From assembly GCA_023435725.1 (NCBI GenBank), contig JAEYRD010000053.1:16112-80111 (forward strand): 64,000 nucleotides of DNA, given 5' to 3'. Shown in pieces: positions 26,087-33,113 of this stretch (positions are counted from its first letter, which is position 1; each line of letters starts with the position of its first letter). Below the pieces are notes generated by a model, which was not told where the DNA came from, ran no database searches, and was given only the letters and a program-made list of their open reading frames with translations. Origin of the DNA: Pseudomonadota bacterium (lineage in GTDB: Bacteria; Pseudomonadota; Alphaproteobacteria; Rhizobiales; Xanthobacteraceae). The position numbers and the translations under genes were made by a program.

Positions 26087-26413
26087 ATGCACATCACAGA
26101 GAGCAAATCAGGACAGGACACCGTCGCCAGTTTCGATGGAAGGCTTGATGCATCCTCATCCGTCGATATCGAGCAGAAGCTGCTCGCCCTGGTGAATGAA
26201 GGCGCCGTGATCGCCGACATGGAAAAGGTGAACTACATCTCCTCCGCCGGCCTCCGCCTGTTGCTGAAGGCGGCGAAACTCGCCAAGGCCGCGGGCTTCA
26301 GATTTGTCGTTTGCGCTTTGCAGCCCGCAGTCCGGGAAGCCTTCGAGATCAGCGGCTTCAACAAGATCATCCCGGCGTTCCCGACCCTCGCCGACGCCTG
26401 CGTCGATGCTTGA
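26087..26413 (+). CDS. STAS-domain anti-sigma factor antagonist
   Basis: This 108-residue single STAS domain starts at ATG 26087 (MHITESKSGQDTV). The frame is open much further upstream, but that part overlaps the palindrome and has no coding character. Core motifs are SFDGRLDASSSVDIEQKL near 16-33 and the phospho-Ser loop in VNYISSAGLRLLLKAAKLA near 50-68. Its neighbours are a hybrid kinase and the MBL-kinase-like fusion rather than an RsbW or SpoIIE gene. Its partners may therefore be those encoded at 14-16 kb or elsewhere. Confidence 0.88.
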   Translation: MHITESKSGQDTVASFDGRLDASSSVDIEQKLLALVNEGAVIADMEKVNYISSAGLRLLLKAAKLAKAAGFRFVVCALQPAVREAFEISGFNKIIPAFPTLADACVDA

Positions 26414-26624
26414 TAGGCAGGCAATGCGATTGTCGCGGCGGCACGGGAGACGAAACAGTTCGGCGTAGTCGCGTTGATCGGCAAGATCGCCACGGCGGCA
26501 CCAAGGCAACGGTCCTCAGGCTTCAACTAGGCGCCAGTGTGGCGAGGAGGAATTGCGGATGCTCGCGCGCGGCGGCAGACGAGGGAATGCCGCGGCGTCC
26601 AGGGCAGCATTACTTCGCGGTGTC

Positions 26625-27242
26625 TCATGAAGCGAGAACAAGGCTCGCCATCATGAGACCGATGGCCGCGATCCAGCCTCCGAATGCACGAATGGCGATA
26701 GCTCGCCAAGATGCTGCGTTGTCCGCTTCCGTTCGTTTGAACACGGTGGTCAGAGCCATCGTCAGCGTGATGGCTCCGTAACCTACGCAGGCCAATCCTG
26801 CCGCAAACAGCAGCCGATCGGTGTCGACCGCGAGGTCGGCGCCGTTCGCAGCCCCCCGCATCACGGCTATTCCGAATGCAATCGCGCACAGCAAGAATAT
26901 GGGAATCCGCGCCGCTGCCGCGAGCAGCATGCCTATCGCCAGCATCATTGTCGCGCCCGCAAGTTGAGTGGAAGCCGCGCCGAGAATGCGCCCAAGAGGC
27001 AAGCCGACCAGCAGTCCAAGGGGAAACACCAGGATAAGCCAGCGTCCCTTGGTGGCTCCAAGCGTACCGGCCAGCACGCCCGTCGCAGTCCAGAGAACGA
27101 CATCCTGAAGATCGGTAAGTGGGTGCAATGCACCCATGTAGAAATCGCCGAGGCGGGCCGCGACGATGTGCGCGTCTGCGGCGCCCGCCTGCGCGAACAG
27201 CGTCGCGGCCAAGATCCACATATGTCTGATTTTCAGTTTCAT
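26625..27242 (-). CDS. HupE/UreJ-like membrane protein
   Basis: A polytopic protein of about 205 residues starting at ATG 27242 (MKLKIRHMWILAATLFAQAG), four bases inside the preceding gene (ATGA overlap). A cleavable signal ends near AGAADAH, exposing an N-terminal His (AHIVAARLGDFYMGALHP). Six hydrophobic segments follow. The layout mirrors HupE, but the typical H-P-x-T-G-x-D-H motif is reduced to HPLTDLQD. HupE/UreJ members are thought to move nickel or cobalt; this diverged paralogue could be an accessory subunit. It is the last gene of the four-gene overlapping operon. Confidence 0.75.
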   Translation of the reverse strand: MKLKIRHMWILAATLFAQAGAADAHIVAARLGDFYMGALHPLTDLQDVVLWTATGVLAGTLGATKGRWLILVFPLGLLVGLPLGRILGAASTQLAGATMMLAIGMLLAAAARIPIFLLCAIAFGIAVMRGAANGADLAVDTDRLLFAAGLACVGYGAITLTMALTTVFKRTEADNAASWRAIAIRAFGGWIAAIGLMMASLVLAS

Positions 27243-27844
27243 GCGACGGCTCCGAGGCCCTGTGCAAGGAAGTAGCAGCCAAGTCCTGCGATGCCAGCCC
27301 CGAGTCCCTGAATGAAGCGCTCTCCGGCGGGCCAGCGCGTCAGGGCGCCGAGCGCGATGCCGCACATATGCAGCAGGCCGGTGGCAGTGACAAAGCCAAC
27401 TCCGTAAGCCAGTGCGTTCGCCGAGCCTGGAAGCTCGGCACCGTGCGCATGACCGTGAAAAACCGCAAAGACAGCGACGACGGCGGCTGCCACGGCAAAT
27501 GGTAAGCGCAGGCGGACGGCAACAGCCACTCCAAGGGCCAGCGCAGAAGCCGCAATCACCACCTCTGGCATCGGCAGCGGAATTCGCAGGATACCAAGGA
27601 CCCCGCCGATCGCCATGACGAGCGGGAAGGTGATGGGGAGCACCCAGATTGCGGGCGCGCCGAGCTGCGCTCCCCAGATCCCGACCGCGACCATCGCAAT
27701 CAGATGATCGATGCCGGTGACCGGATGGAGCACGCCGCTAAGGAGGCCCCCGCCCACGCCGGCCTGCTCGTGGGCGAACGCCGGCTGCATCAGCAGGAAA
27801 AAGGCCATTGCGATCGGAAGGGCCCGGAGGATGCGAAAGGACAT
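27239..27844 (-). CDS. hupE: HupE/UreJ family metal permease
   Basis: This 201-residue protein has a signal peptide (MSFRILRALPIAMAFFLLMQ, cleavage near PAFA-HEQ), leaving His at the mature N-terminus. The HupE signature GVLHPVTGIDHLIAMVAVG lies near 35-53, with FHGHAHGAELP near 128-138. Six membrane helices follow. The family includes HupE of hydrogenase loci and UreJ of urease loci, proposed nickel or cobalt permeases. There is no hydrogenase or urease in this window, so the metal user is likely another enzyme, possibly the DUF3604 protein. It overlaps the downstream HupE-like gene by four bases. Confidence 0.88.
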   Translation of the reverse strand: MSFRILRALPIAMAFFLLMQPAFAHEQAGVGGGLLSGVLHPVTGIDHLIAMVAVGIWGAQLGAPAIWVLPITFPLVMAIGGVLGILRIPLPMPEVVIAASALALGVAVAVRLRLPFAVAAAVVAVFAVFHGHAHGAELPGSANALAYGVGFVTATGLLHMCGIALGALTRWPAGERFIQGLGAGIAGLGCYFLAQGLGAVA

Positions 27845-27861
27845 GATTCGTCGTCTTTCCC

Positions 27862-28842
27862 TCAGATCGCGGCGAACATTCGCGCAAGGCGGCCGAAGAA
27901 CCAGAACATCGATATGGACCCGATGGCGTAGGCGGGAAGAGCCTCGCCCCAGCGCGGCAGGACGGCATCGAGCCGCCGATGCGCCCAGATCAATGCCAGT
28001 ACGAGCAGCACAAAGGCGAGTTGCCCGATCTCCACGCCAACGTTGAAGAAAAGCAGCGCCGCGGGCAGCAGGCGGCGTTCGAGCCCGAGCCCGGCCAGCG
28101 CACCGGCAAAACCGATACCGTGAACAAGGCCGAACGTAACTGCCACAGCCCAGGGGTAGCGGGCCGTGAAGCCCAATTCGCCGCGTTGCTGCTTGACGAT
28201 TTCCACGCCGACGAAGGCGATACTCAATGCAATGCAGGCGTTGAGCGGACGTTCCGGTACACCGATCAGCCCGAACGCCGCCGCGGCAAGCGAAGCGCTG
28301 TGTCCGATCGTGAATGCGGTGATCGTTTTCACCAATCGCCAGCCGCCGCCGACGATCCAGATCAGGCCGAGCACGAACAGCAGATGATCGGCGCCCAGAA
28401 GGATGTGATCGATTCCGTAGTTCACATAGGTCTTGGCCAGTTCGAGCCAGGTCTCGAGCGTCGGGGCGCCGGCGCCGAGAATGGAGACTACGGGATTGGC
28501 AGTCGAAATCGTGTAACTGCGCGCCTCGCCTACGATCGGAATGACCTTGAGCAGGACAACCGACATGTTAGAGCCGAGGTTTGTGATGGTGATCGAGCCG
28601 ACCAGCCCTTTCTGGCCGCAGTTCATCTCAGGGAGCCTGAGGAGACAGTGGGATGGCACGCGCAGATCGACTCGCGCAGCGCCGATCGTCGGCTCCATGG
28701 TCCAGCGTCCGATGAACGCGCCAGGTCGCACCTCGCGAAATTCGAGCACGCCCATCGCCGCCTCATGCGCGCGGAGCAAGGACGGCTGGATGAGCGCGGC
28801 GAGGACGAGCAGCGCCAATTGCAAAAATCGTATCGCAGTCAC
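27862..28842 (-). CDS. HupE/UreJ_2 family membrane protein
   Basis: This 326-residue protein starts at GTG 28842, overlapping the isomerase stop (GTGA). A signal peptide (FLQLALLVLAALIQPSLLRA-HEA) precedes a beta-rich periplasmic domain of about 130 residues. That domain contains GRWTMEPTIGAARVDLRVP and two Cys (HCLLRLPEMNC). The C-terminal 180 residues form six or seven helices with YGIDHILLGADHLLFVLGL near 141-159 and FGLVHGIGFAGALAGLGL near 240, the HupE_UreJ_2 pattern with His/Asp in the membrane. It probably transports or hands over a metal. Its partner genes on both sides are co-translated. Confidence 0.85.
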   Translation of the reverse strand: MTAIRFLQLALLVLAALIQPSLLRAHEAAMGVLEFREVRPGAFIGRWTMEPTIGAARVDLRVPSHCLLRLPEMNCGQKGLVGSITITNLGSNMSVVLLKVIPIVGEARSYTISTANPVVSILGAGAPTLETWLELAKTYVNYGIDHILLGADHLLFVLGLIWIVGGGWRLVKTITAFTIGHSASLAAAAFGLIGVPERPLNACIALSIAFVGVEIVKQQRGELGFTARYPWAVAVTFGLVHGIGFAGALAGLGLERRLLPAALLFFNVGVEIGQLAFVLLVLALIWAHRRLDAVLPRWGEALPAYAIGSISMFWFFGRLARMFAAI

Positions 28843-29654
28843 TGCTCGTACCGTACTTGGTAGGAAGTCTTCAGGCGCTTGACCGCTTCCCAGGCGAGCT
28901 TGCGCGTCTCCTCGGTGCGCCAGAGCCTGGTGGCCTCACTGCGAACGTCATCGAGATTGGCGAGCGCTCCTTGGTGCCGGGAGTCGATACGCGCAACATG
29001 CCAGCCGTCCTTGGAACGAACGAGCCTCCATTGCCCCTGCGGCATTCCCAGCACCGTATCGCGGAAATCCTCACCGAAGGAAGCGGCCAGGCTCGCGACC
29101 GGCCGACCGAGGATTGCGCGGGTCTGTTGCTGCAGCTCCTCCGATTCGTGCTGCTGGACAATGTCCTCGAGTTGCCGTTGCGCCGTGGCCTGATCCGTCG
29201 GCGGAGTGATGTAGAACGAGACGCGATCCGGCTCGTCGAACCGGGCATGATTTTCCGCGAACCAGCCCTTCAGCTCCTCCTCGGTCGGTTGTGCAATCCG
29301 AATCTGGTCGAAGATCAACAACTGCATCTTGAAGGCGATGCGATCGCGGATCATATCGTCGCCGCGGTCGACGCCGAGCGCCTTGCCCTCGCGGTAGAGA
29401 ATTTCGCTCGCGACCCAGCTGTCGATCATTTTCTGCAGCTGGTCGTCGGAAGGGGTGCGCATCTTGTCCTCGTCGAAGTTTTCGATGAAGGACTGGCGCA
29501 TCGCCTTGGTGACGATGATCGTCTTCTCGTCTTTGGCCGGCGGGTGCAGAACGGCGTCGGCGCCGAAGATGATCGCACCAAGCAGTGCGAAGTGCAGCAA
29601 AGGTTCGCGCGATAAGCGCATCACTGCAGAAAGAATGGATCGCGACGGCTGCAT
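28839..29654 (-). CDS. Membrane-anchored peptidyl-prolyl cis-trans isomerase (parvulin/PpiC-like)
   Basis: About 271 residues from ATG 29654; ATG 29621 is also possible and the longer open frame to 29861 looks non-coding. An N-terminal anchor (LLHFALLGAIIFGADAVL) is followed by a SurA/PpiC-type helical region (MIDSWVASEILYREGKALG) and a parvulin-like domain (ENHARFDEPDRVSFYITP; VLGMPQGQWRLVRSKDGW). It would work in the periplasm as a chaperone or isomerase. It heads an operon with three HupE-type genes and diverges from the DUF3604 gene, so folding of that exported protein is a reasonable inferred role. Confidence 0.82.
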   Translation of the reverse strand: MQPSRSILSAVMRLSREPLLHFALLGAIIFGADAVLHPPAKDEKTIIVTKAMRQSFIENFDEDKMRTPSDDQLQKMIDSWVASEILYREGKALGVDRGDDMIRDRIAFKMQLLIFDQIRIAQPTEEELKGWFAENHARFDEPDRVSFYITPPTDQATAQRQLEDIVQQHESEELQQQTRAILGRPVASLAASFGEDFRDTVLGMPQGQWRLVRSKDGWHVARIDSRHQGALANLDDVRSEATRLWRTEETRKLAWEAVKRLKTSYQVRYEQ

Positions 29655-29738
29655 CCCGCCGGACGCCGGACTAGCACCCGCGTCCGAGCGTCCGTCGCAC
29701 ACTTTCGAGAAAGACCGCAGTTCAGTTGTGGCTGGCAT

Positions 29739-29754
29739 TGACATTTTATTGTCA
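29739..29754. promoter_or_regulatory. Inverted repeat TGACA-N6-TGTCA in the divergent interval
   Basis: The 334-base interval between the isomerase and DUF3604 genes is A+T-rich. It holds TGACATTTTATTGTCA, a 5-base inverted repeat with a 6-base spacer, followed by CACATTCTCACA. It could serve one regulator controlling both directions. No terminator, RNA gene or further reading frame was seen in the interval. Confidence 0.4.
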
Positions 29755-29988
29755 CACATTCTCACAGTACGTTCGGCGCACGCTTTATGCGTCAGAGCTT
29801 TTCCTCTGTCATCTGCAATCGCCCATGCAACGTGGAAAATTGCAAGGCACACGTGCCGCAAGAATTGTTCGGCAGTTGCGGATCAACACAAAACATTCAC
29901 GCGCCTGTATTCGAACTCTGATCTCTATCGGAGCCGAGATCAGTTCATTTGCTGAATTTGGCGAAGTAGATCCGAGAAGGGGCGATAG

Positions 29989-31962
29989 ATGTTTCCAACT
30001 AGCAAGACCATCCTCTTGACCGCAGCATCGGCATCCCTGGTGCTCACACAGAGTGCTGTGGCAGAGGAGTGGGGCAAGGACCGGAATAAGGGCAATCCTT
30101 ATGTCGCCGGTGACATGCACAATCACAACACCTGCACGGATGGTTCGGTTGCGGCCGGCTATTCGATCGATCGCTCAGTCGCGCGGGGCACCGCCAGCGC
30201 GGGCGGCAACAATTTCGATCTCGATTGGTTCACACTCGGAAACCACGGCGGTTCCGGCAATCGGGACTGCCGCTTCAGCGACAGCAGCGCCAATATTCCC
30301 GGCCAGACGACCACGACCTGGAATCAGACCCTCGGCAAGACCATCGATGGCATCACCATCACCAGCCTGAAGGGCACACCGAACGGCACGGACAGCAATG
30401 CCAAGATGTGGCGTTGGCAGTCGATCCAGGAGATCGAATATCCGATCATCGTCAACCGCACGCCGATGTATGACAAGGTGCTGATCGAAGGTCTGGAGTG
30501 GATCGCGCCGGGCCACGAGCACGTCGACGTCGCGGTGATCGCCGGGCAGAATCCGCGCAAGGGCGGCAACGCGGACAAGATGGCGGAGTTCGAATACCGC
30601 TTTGACCGTGCCGACACCGATGCGATCGGCCCCGTCATCGAAGGCGGCGAAAGCCAGCTCTGGCCTGGCAAGGACAACGTCAACAACGCGGGCACGGCCG
30701 GTCACCAGAAGGCACTGGAAGGCGTCAAGTGGTTGCAGGCGCACCATCCGCTGCAGTCCTACGTCATTCCCACTCACACCGAGCGGCAAGGGCCGTTCGA
30801 TCCGTCGAACAGCAAGGGTTACAATATTGAGCACTTCCGCGACTTCAACAATGCCGGCCCGACGGTTGCGTTCGGCATTGAATCGCCCGGCCACTTTGCC
30901 GAGGGCGGGCTCTCTGGCGGCTCCGGCTCCTACACGGCCAGTGCAGTCGGTGGTGGCACCTATGGCATGCAGGGCATCTACACCGCGAAAGTCGGCGGCC
31001 TGTGGGATGGCATGCTTGGCGAAGGCCGCAACTTCTTCATCTTCGTCAGCTCGGACTGGCACAGCCGTGGCGCGGGTGGCGCACGCGACTCGTTCACGAC
31101 AGCCGATTTCATTCCCGGCGAGTACACCAAGCTGTATGTTCCGAATGAGGGGAGATTCTCGTCGCAGTCCGTCATCGACGGCATGCGCTCGGGTAACTCC
31201 TACTCGGTCAACGCCGAGCTCATCGGACCGGACATGGTGTTCCGCGCCAAGGCGCGTGGCGACGACTGGAAGACCATGGGTGAAACGCTGGTCGTGAGGC
31301 CCGGTGATCAAGTGACGGTCGAGATGGAAATGACCGTCCCGGAGAAGAACAACAGCCCCTACAGCTTCAACAATCCGCTGCTGGAGCAAGTTGGGATCAA
31401 GCAGCCGCTGAACAAGCCGTTGCTCGACCATGTCGACCTGATAGCCGGCAAGATCACGGGCGTCATTGCGCCGGGCACGAACGGCTACGCTGTGTCCAAT
31501 AGTGGCGGCACTGCGGGTGCGGCGATCGTGTACAATCCAACGGCGACCATCGCTCGGCAAATCCCGGCGACGAAAATGCACCGTGAGCATCGCGATGGCC
31601 GTTCTGTGCGGTTGCGTTTCACCACGACGTTCACGGCCGGCAACACGCCGTTCTATATCCGCGCTCGCGGAACCAACATTCCGGTCGGCACGCCCAACGT
31701 ATCGGATACCGCAGGCAATCCACTGCTCGATGCCAACAATGCGCAGGTGAGCTGCACGGATCCTGCCTGTCCGGCACATCTGGAGGCGGTCGGCGGCGTC
31801 AAGAAGGTCACGCACGACATTCAGGCCTGGTCGAACGTGTGGTTCTACGCCAACCCCATCTTCATCAGGCCTGAAGGCTCGCCGAAGCTGCTGGTCGAAA
31901 CGAATGCGGAACTGGCGCGCCGGCTGGGTCATCGGGCCGAGAACGACCACGACCATCACTGA
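29989..31962 (+). CDS. Secreted DUF3604 (PHP-like metallohydrolase) protein
   Basis: This 657-residue exported protein has a signal peptide MFPTSKTILLTAASASLVLT cleaved near SAVA-EEW. A PHP-type metal motif, GDMHNHNTCTDGSVAAGYS, lies at about 42-60. Further likely ligands occur in WFTLGNHGG, VIPTHTERQGPFDPSN (about 258) and FIFVSSDWHSRGAGGARD (about 345-362). The C-terminus ends in a His/Asp-rich tail (HRAENDHDHH). DUF3604 proteins have no settled activity; PHP relatives hydrolyse phosphoesters with two or three metal ions. Divergence from an operon for a PpiC-like chaperone and three HupE-type permeases suggests metal supply to, and folding of, this protein. A 14-base-stem hairpin follows the stop. 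Confidence 0.85.
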   Translation: MFPTSKTILLTAASASLVLTQSAVAEEWGKDRNKGNPYVAGDMHNHNTCTDGSVAAGYSIDRSVARGTASAGGNNFDLDWFTLGNHGGSGNRDCRFSDSSANIPGQTTTTWNQTLGKTIDGITITSLKGTPNGTDSNAKMWRWQSIQEIEYPIIVNRTPMYDKVLIEGLEWIAPGHEHVDVAVIAGQNPRKGGNADKMAEFEYRFDRADTDAIGPVIEGGESQLWPGKDNVNNAGTAGHQKALEGVKWLQAHHPLQSYVIPTHTERQGPFDPSNSKGYNIEHFRDFNNAGPTVAFGIESPGHFAEGGLSGGSGSYTASAVGGGTYGMQGIYTAKVGGLWDGMLGEGRNFFIFVSSDWHSRGAGGARDSFTTADFIPGEYTKLYVPNEGRFSSQSVIDGMRSGNSYSVNAELIGPDMVFRAKARGDDWKTMGETLVVRPGDQVTVEMEMTVPEKNNSPYSFNNPLLEQVGIKQPLNKPLLDHVDLIAGKITGVIAPGTNGYAVSNSGGTAGAAIVYNPTATIARQIPATKMHREHRDGRSVRLRFTTTFTAGNTPFYIRARGTNIPVGTPNVSDTAGNPLLDANNAQVSCTDPACPAHLEAVGGVKKVTHDIQAWSNVWFYANPIFIRPEGSPKLLVETNAELARRLGHRAENDHDHH

Positions 31963-31975
31963 TTGCATTACGCCG

Positions 31976-32011
31976 TCCGGCGGGACGCAAGGAACCATGC
32001 GTCCCGCCGGA
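31976..32011 (+). terminator. Strong hairpin after the DUF3604 gene
   Basis: TCCGGCGGGACGCA and TGCGTCCCGCCGGA pair perfectly over 14 bases with an 8-base loop, starting 14 bases after the stop. The T tract that follows is weak (AACTGTTTG), so it may terminate or protect the 3' end of the message. Confidence 0.6.
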
Positions 32012-32037
32012 ACTGTTTGAAGTGTGCTGGTCTGTCA

Positions 32038-32373
32038 ATGTCATTGTTTCGAGCTTGCCTCAGCGCATTAATCCTACAAGTGGGCGCCGGCGTCGCGGTG
32101 CCAGGCAGCGCTGCGGTGGCTGCCGACGAGCCCACTTGGCAGGATTGCGAAGCCGCGGTCGGGGAGGCGCGCGCGTTGGCGGCAAATCTGCCCGTCGAGA
32201 ATCTCTCCCGCTACTTCGCCGAGCGTCACTTGCTGCAGGCCATGGCTGAAGCGGGCAATGGCGAGTTCGACGAGTGTCTGGAGATGGCCGAGCGCGCCCT
32301 TCAGATGGTGCGCGAGAGACGCCACGAGTTGCCTCCGGGCGAAAAACTGAAAGTCCTCGGGCCCGACGAGTAG
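32038..32373 (+). CDS. Small exported hypothetical protein
   Basis: This 111-residue protein starts at ATG 32038 (MSLFRACLSALILQVGAG), chosen because the signal peptide begins there; cleavage is likely near AAVA-ADE. The mature part is helical (CEAAVGEARALAANLPVENL, AERHLLQAMAEAGNGEF) with two Cys residues and a pattern like a single TPR-type hairpin. I do not recognise a family. It lies between the DUF3604 and oxygenase genes in the same direction and may be a small periplasmic partner of that system. Confidence 0.6.
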   Translation: MSLFRACLSALILQVGAGVAVPGSAAVAADEPTWQDCEAAVGEARALAANLPVENLSRYFAERHLLQAMAEAGNGEFDECLEMAERALQMVRERRHELPPGEKLKVLGPDE

Positions 32374-32475
32374 CTGCGATCGTAGCATGTTCCGGGACTT
32401 GGCCGACCGTCATCGCAGTGTCACCTTTGCCCGCGCATTGTTGGCTCACCACTCAGAATAGGTAGATCTTGCGAC

Positions 32476-33099
32476 ATGGATCAGATCGAGCCGCTTTTTC
32501 CGATTCCCCTCTTGCGCTCGCCCCAGCTGCTCTCGCCGTCGCTGAACGAAGCCGCTGTGGAGGCTATCCGGAGCACCCGCATCGAAGCGAATCTCCGCTC
32601 GGGGCAGCTCTTCCACACCGAGGTGGCCGACCCCCGCGATAACGAGCTGTTTCGGCAAATCGCCGAACTTGCCGTCCCCAAGCTCGTCGATTTCGGTGTC
32701 TTGCTGTTCGGCGAGGAGCTGCGCTGGACCGTCAAGGAGATGTGGACCAACATGCTCGAGACCGGCGGAAACCAGACGCTGCATTCGCACGCCAACAGTT
32801 TCGTCTCGGGCATCTTTTATCTGACGCCCTCGCATCCGGCCTGCAAAACGGTGTTCGTGCGGCCGCCGGGCGGTTTCGATTTCTCCTTCCGCCACCACAC
32901 GCGAACTGCAGCCATCGGCCCGTTCAATGCGGGGAAGTACGTGCTACCGGAGGCCGAACCGGGAGATCTCGTGCTGTTTCCAAGCTATCTTTACCACGAA
33001 GTGCCGAGAAACCCGGGCGGGCAGAGGATGACGATCGCTTTCAACGCCATTCCCGATCATCTCGACTGCTGGGGCTATCGCATCAACTTTGCTCCTTGA
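32476..33099 (+). CDS. 2OG-Fe(II) oxygenase family protein
   Basis: This 207-residue protein fits the 'putative 2OG-Fe(II) oxygenase' family (2OG-FeII_Oxy_5 type). The double-stranded beta-helix motif is seen in GGNQTLHSHANSFVSGIFYL near 97-116, which supplies the first His. The distal His lies in YLYHEVPRNPGGQRMTIAFN near 175-194, where the Arg would bind 2-oxoglutarate. There is no signal peptide, so it is cytoplasmic. It probably hydroxylates a small molecule or a peptide side chain. It sits between the DUF3604 gene and the spermidine-synthase-like gene, with which it converges. Confidence 0.8.
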   Translation: MDQIEPLFPIPLLRSPQLLSPSLNEAAVEAIRSTRIEANLRSGQLFHTEVADPRDNELFRQIAELAVPKLVDFGVLLFGEELRWTVKEMWTNMLETGGNQTLHSHANSFVSGIFYLTPSHPACKTVFVRPPGGFDFSFRHHTRTAAIGPFNAGKYVLPEAEPGDLVLFPSYLYHEVPRNPGGQRMTIAFNAIPDHLDCWGYRINFAP

Positions 33100-33113
33100 G
33101 CGAGATGCTCCGG

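Noticed and set aside
30175..31998. A 607-codon open frame antisense to the DUF3604 gene
   Set aside because: The plus-strand product has a signal peptide, metal motifs and family similarity. The antisense product is Arg/Ala/Val-rich without motifs, a high-G+C shadow.
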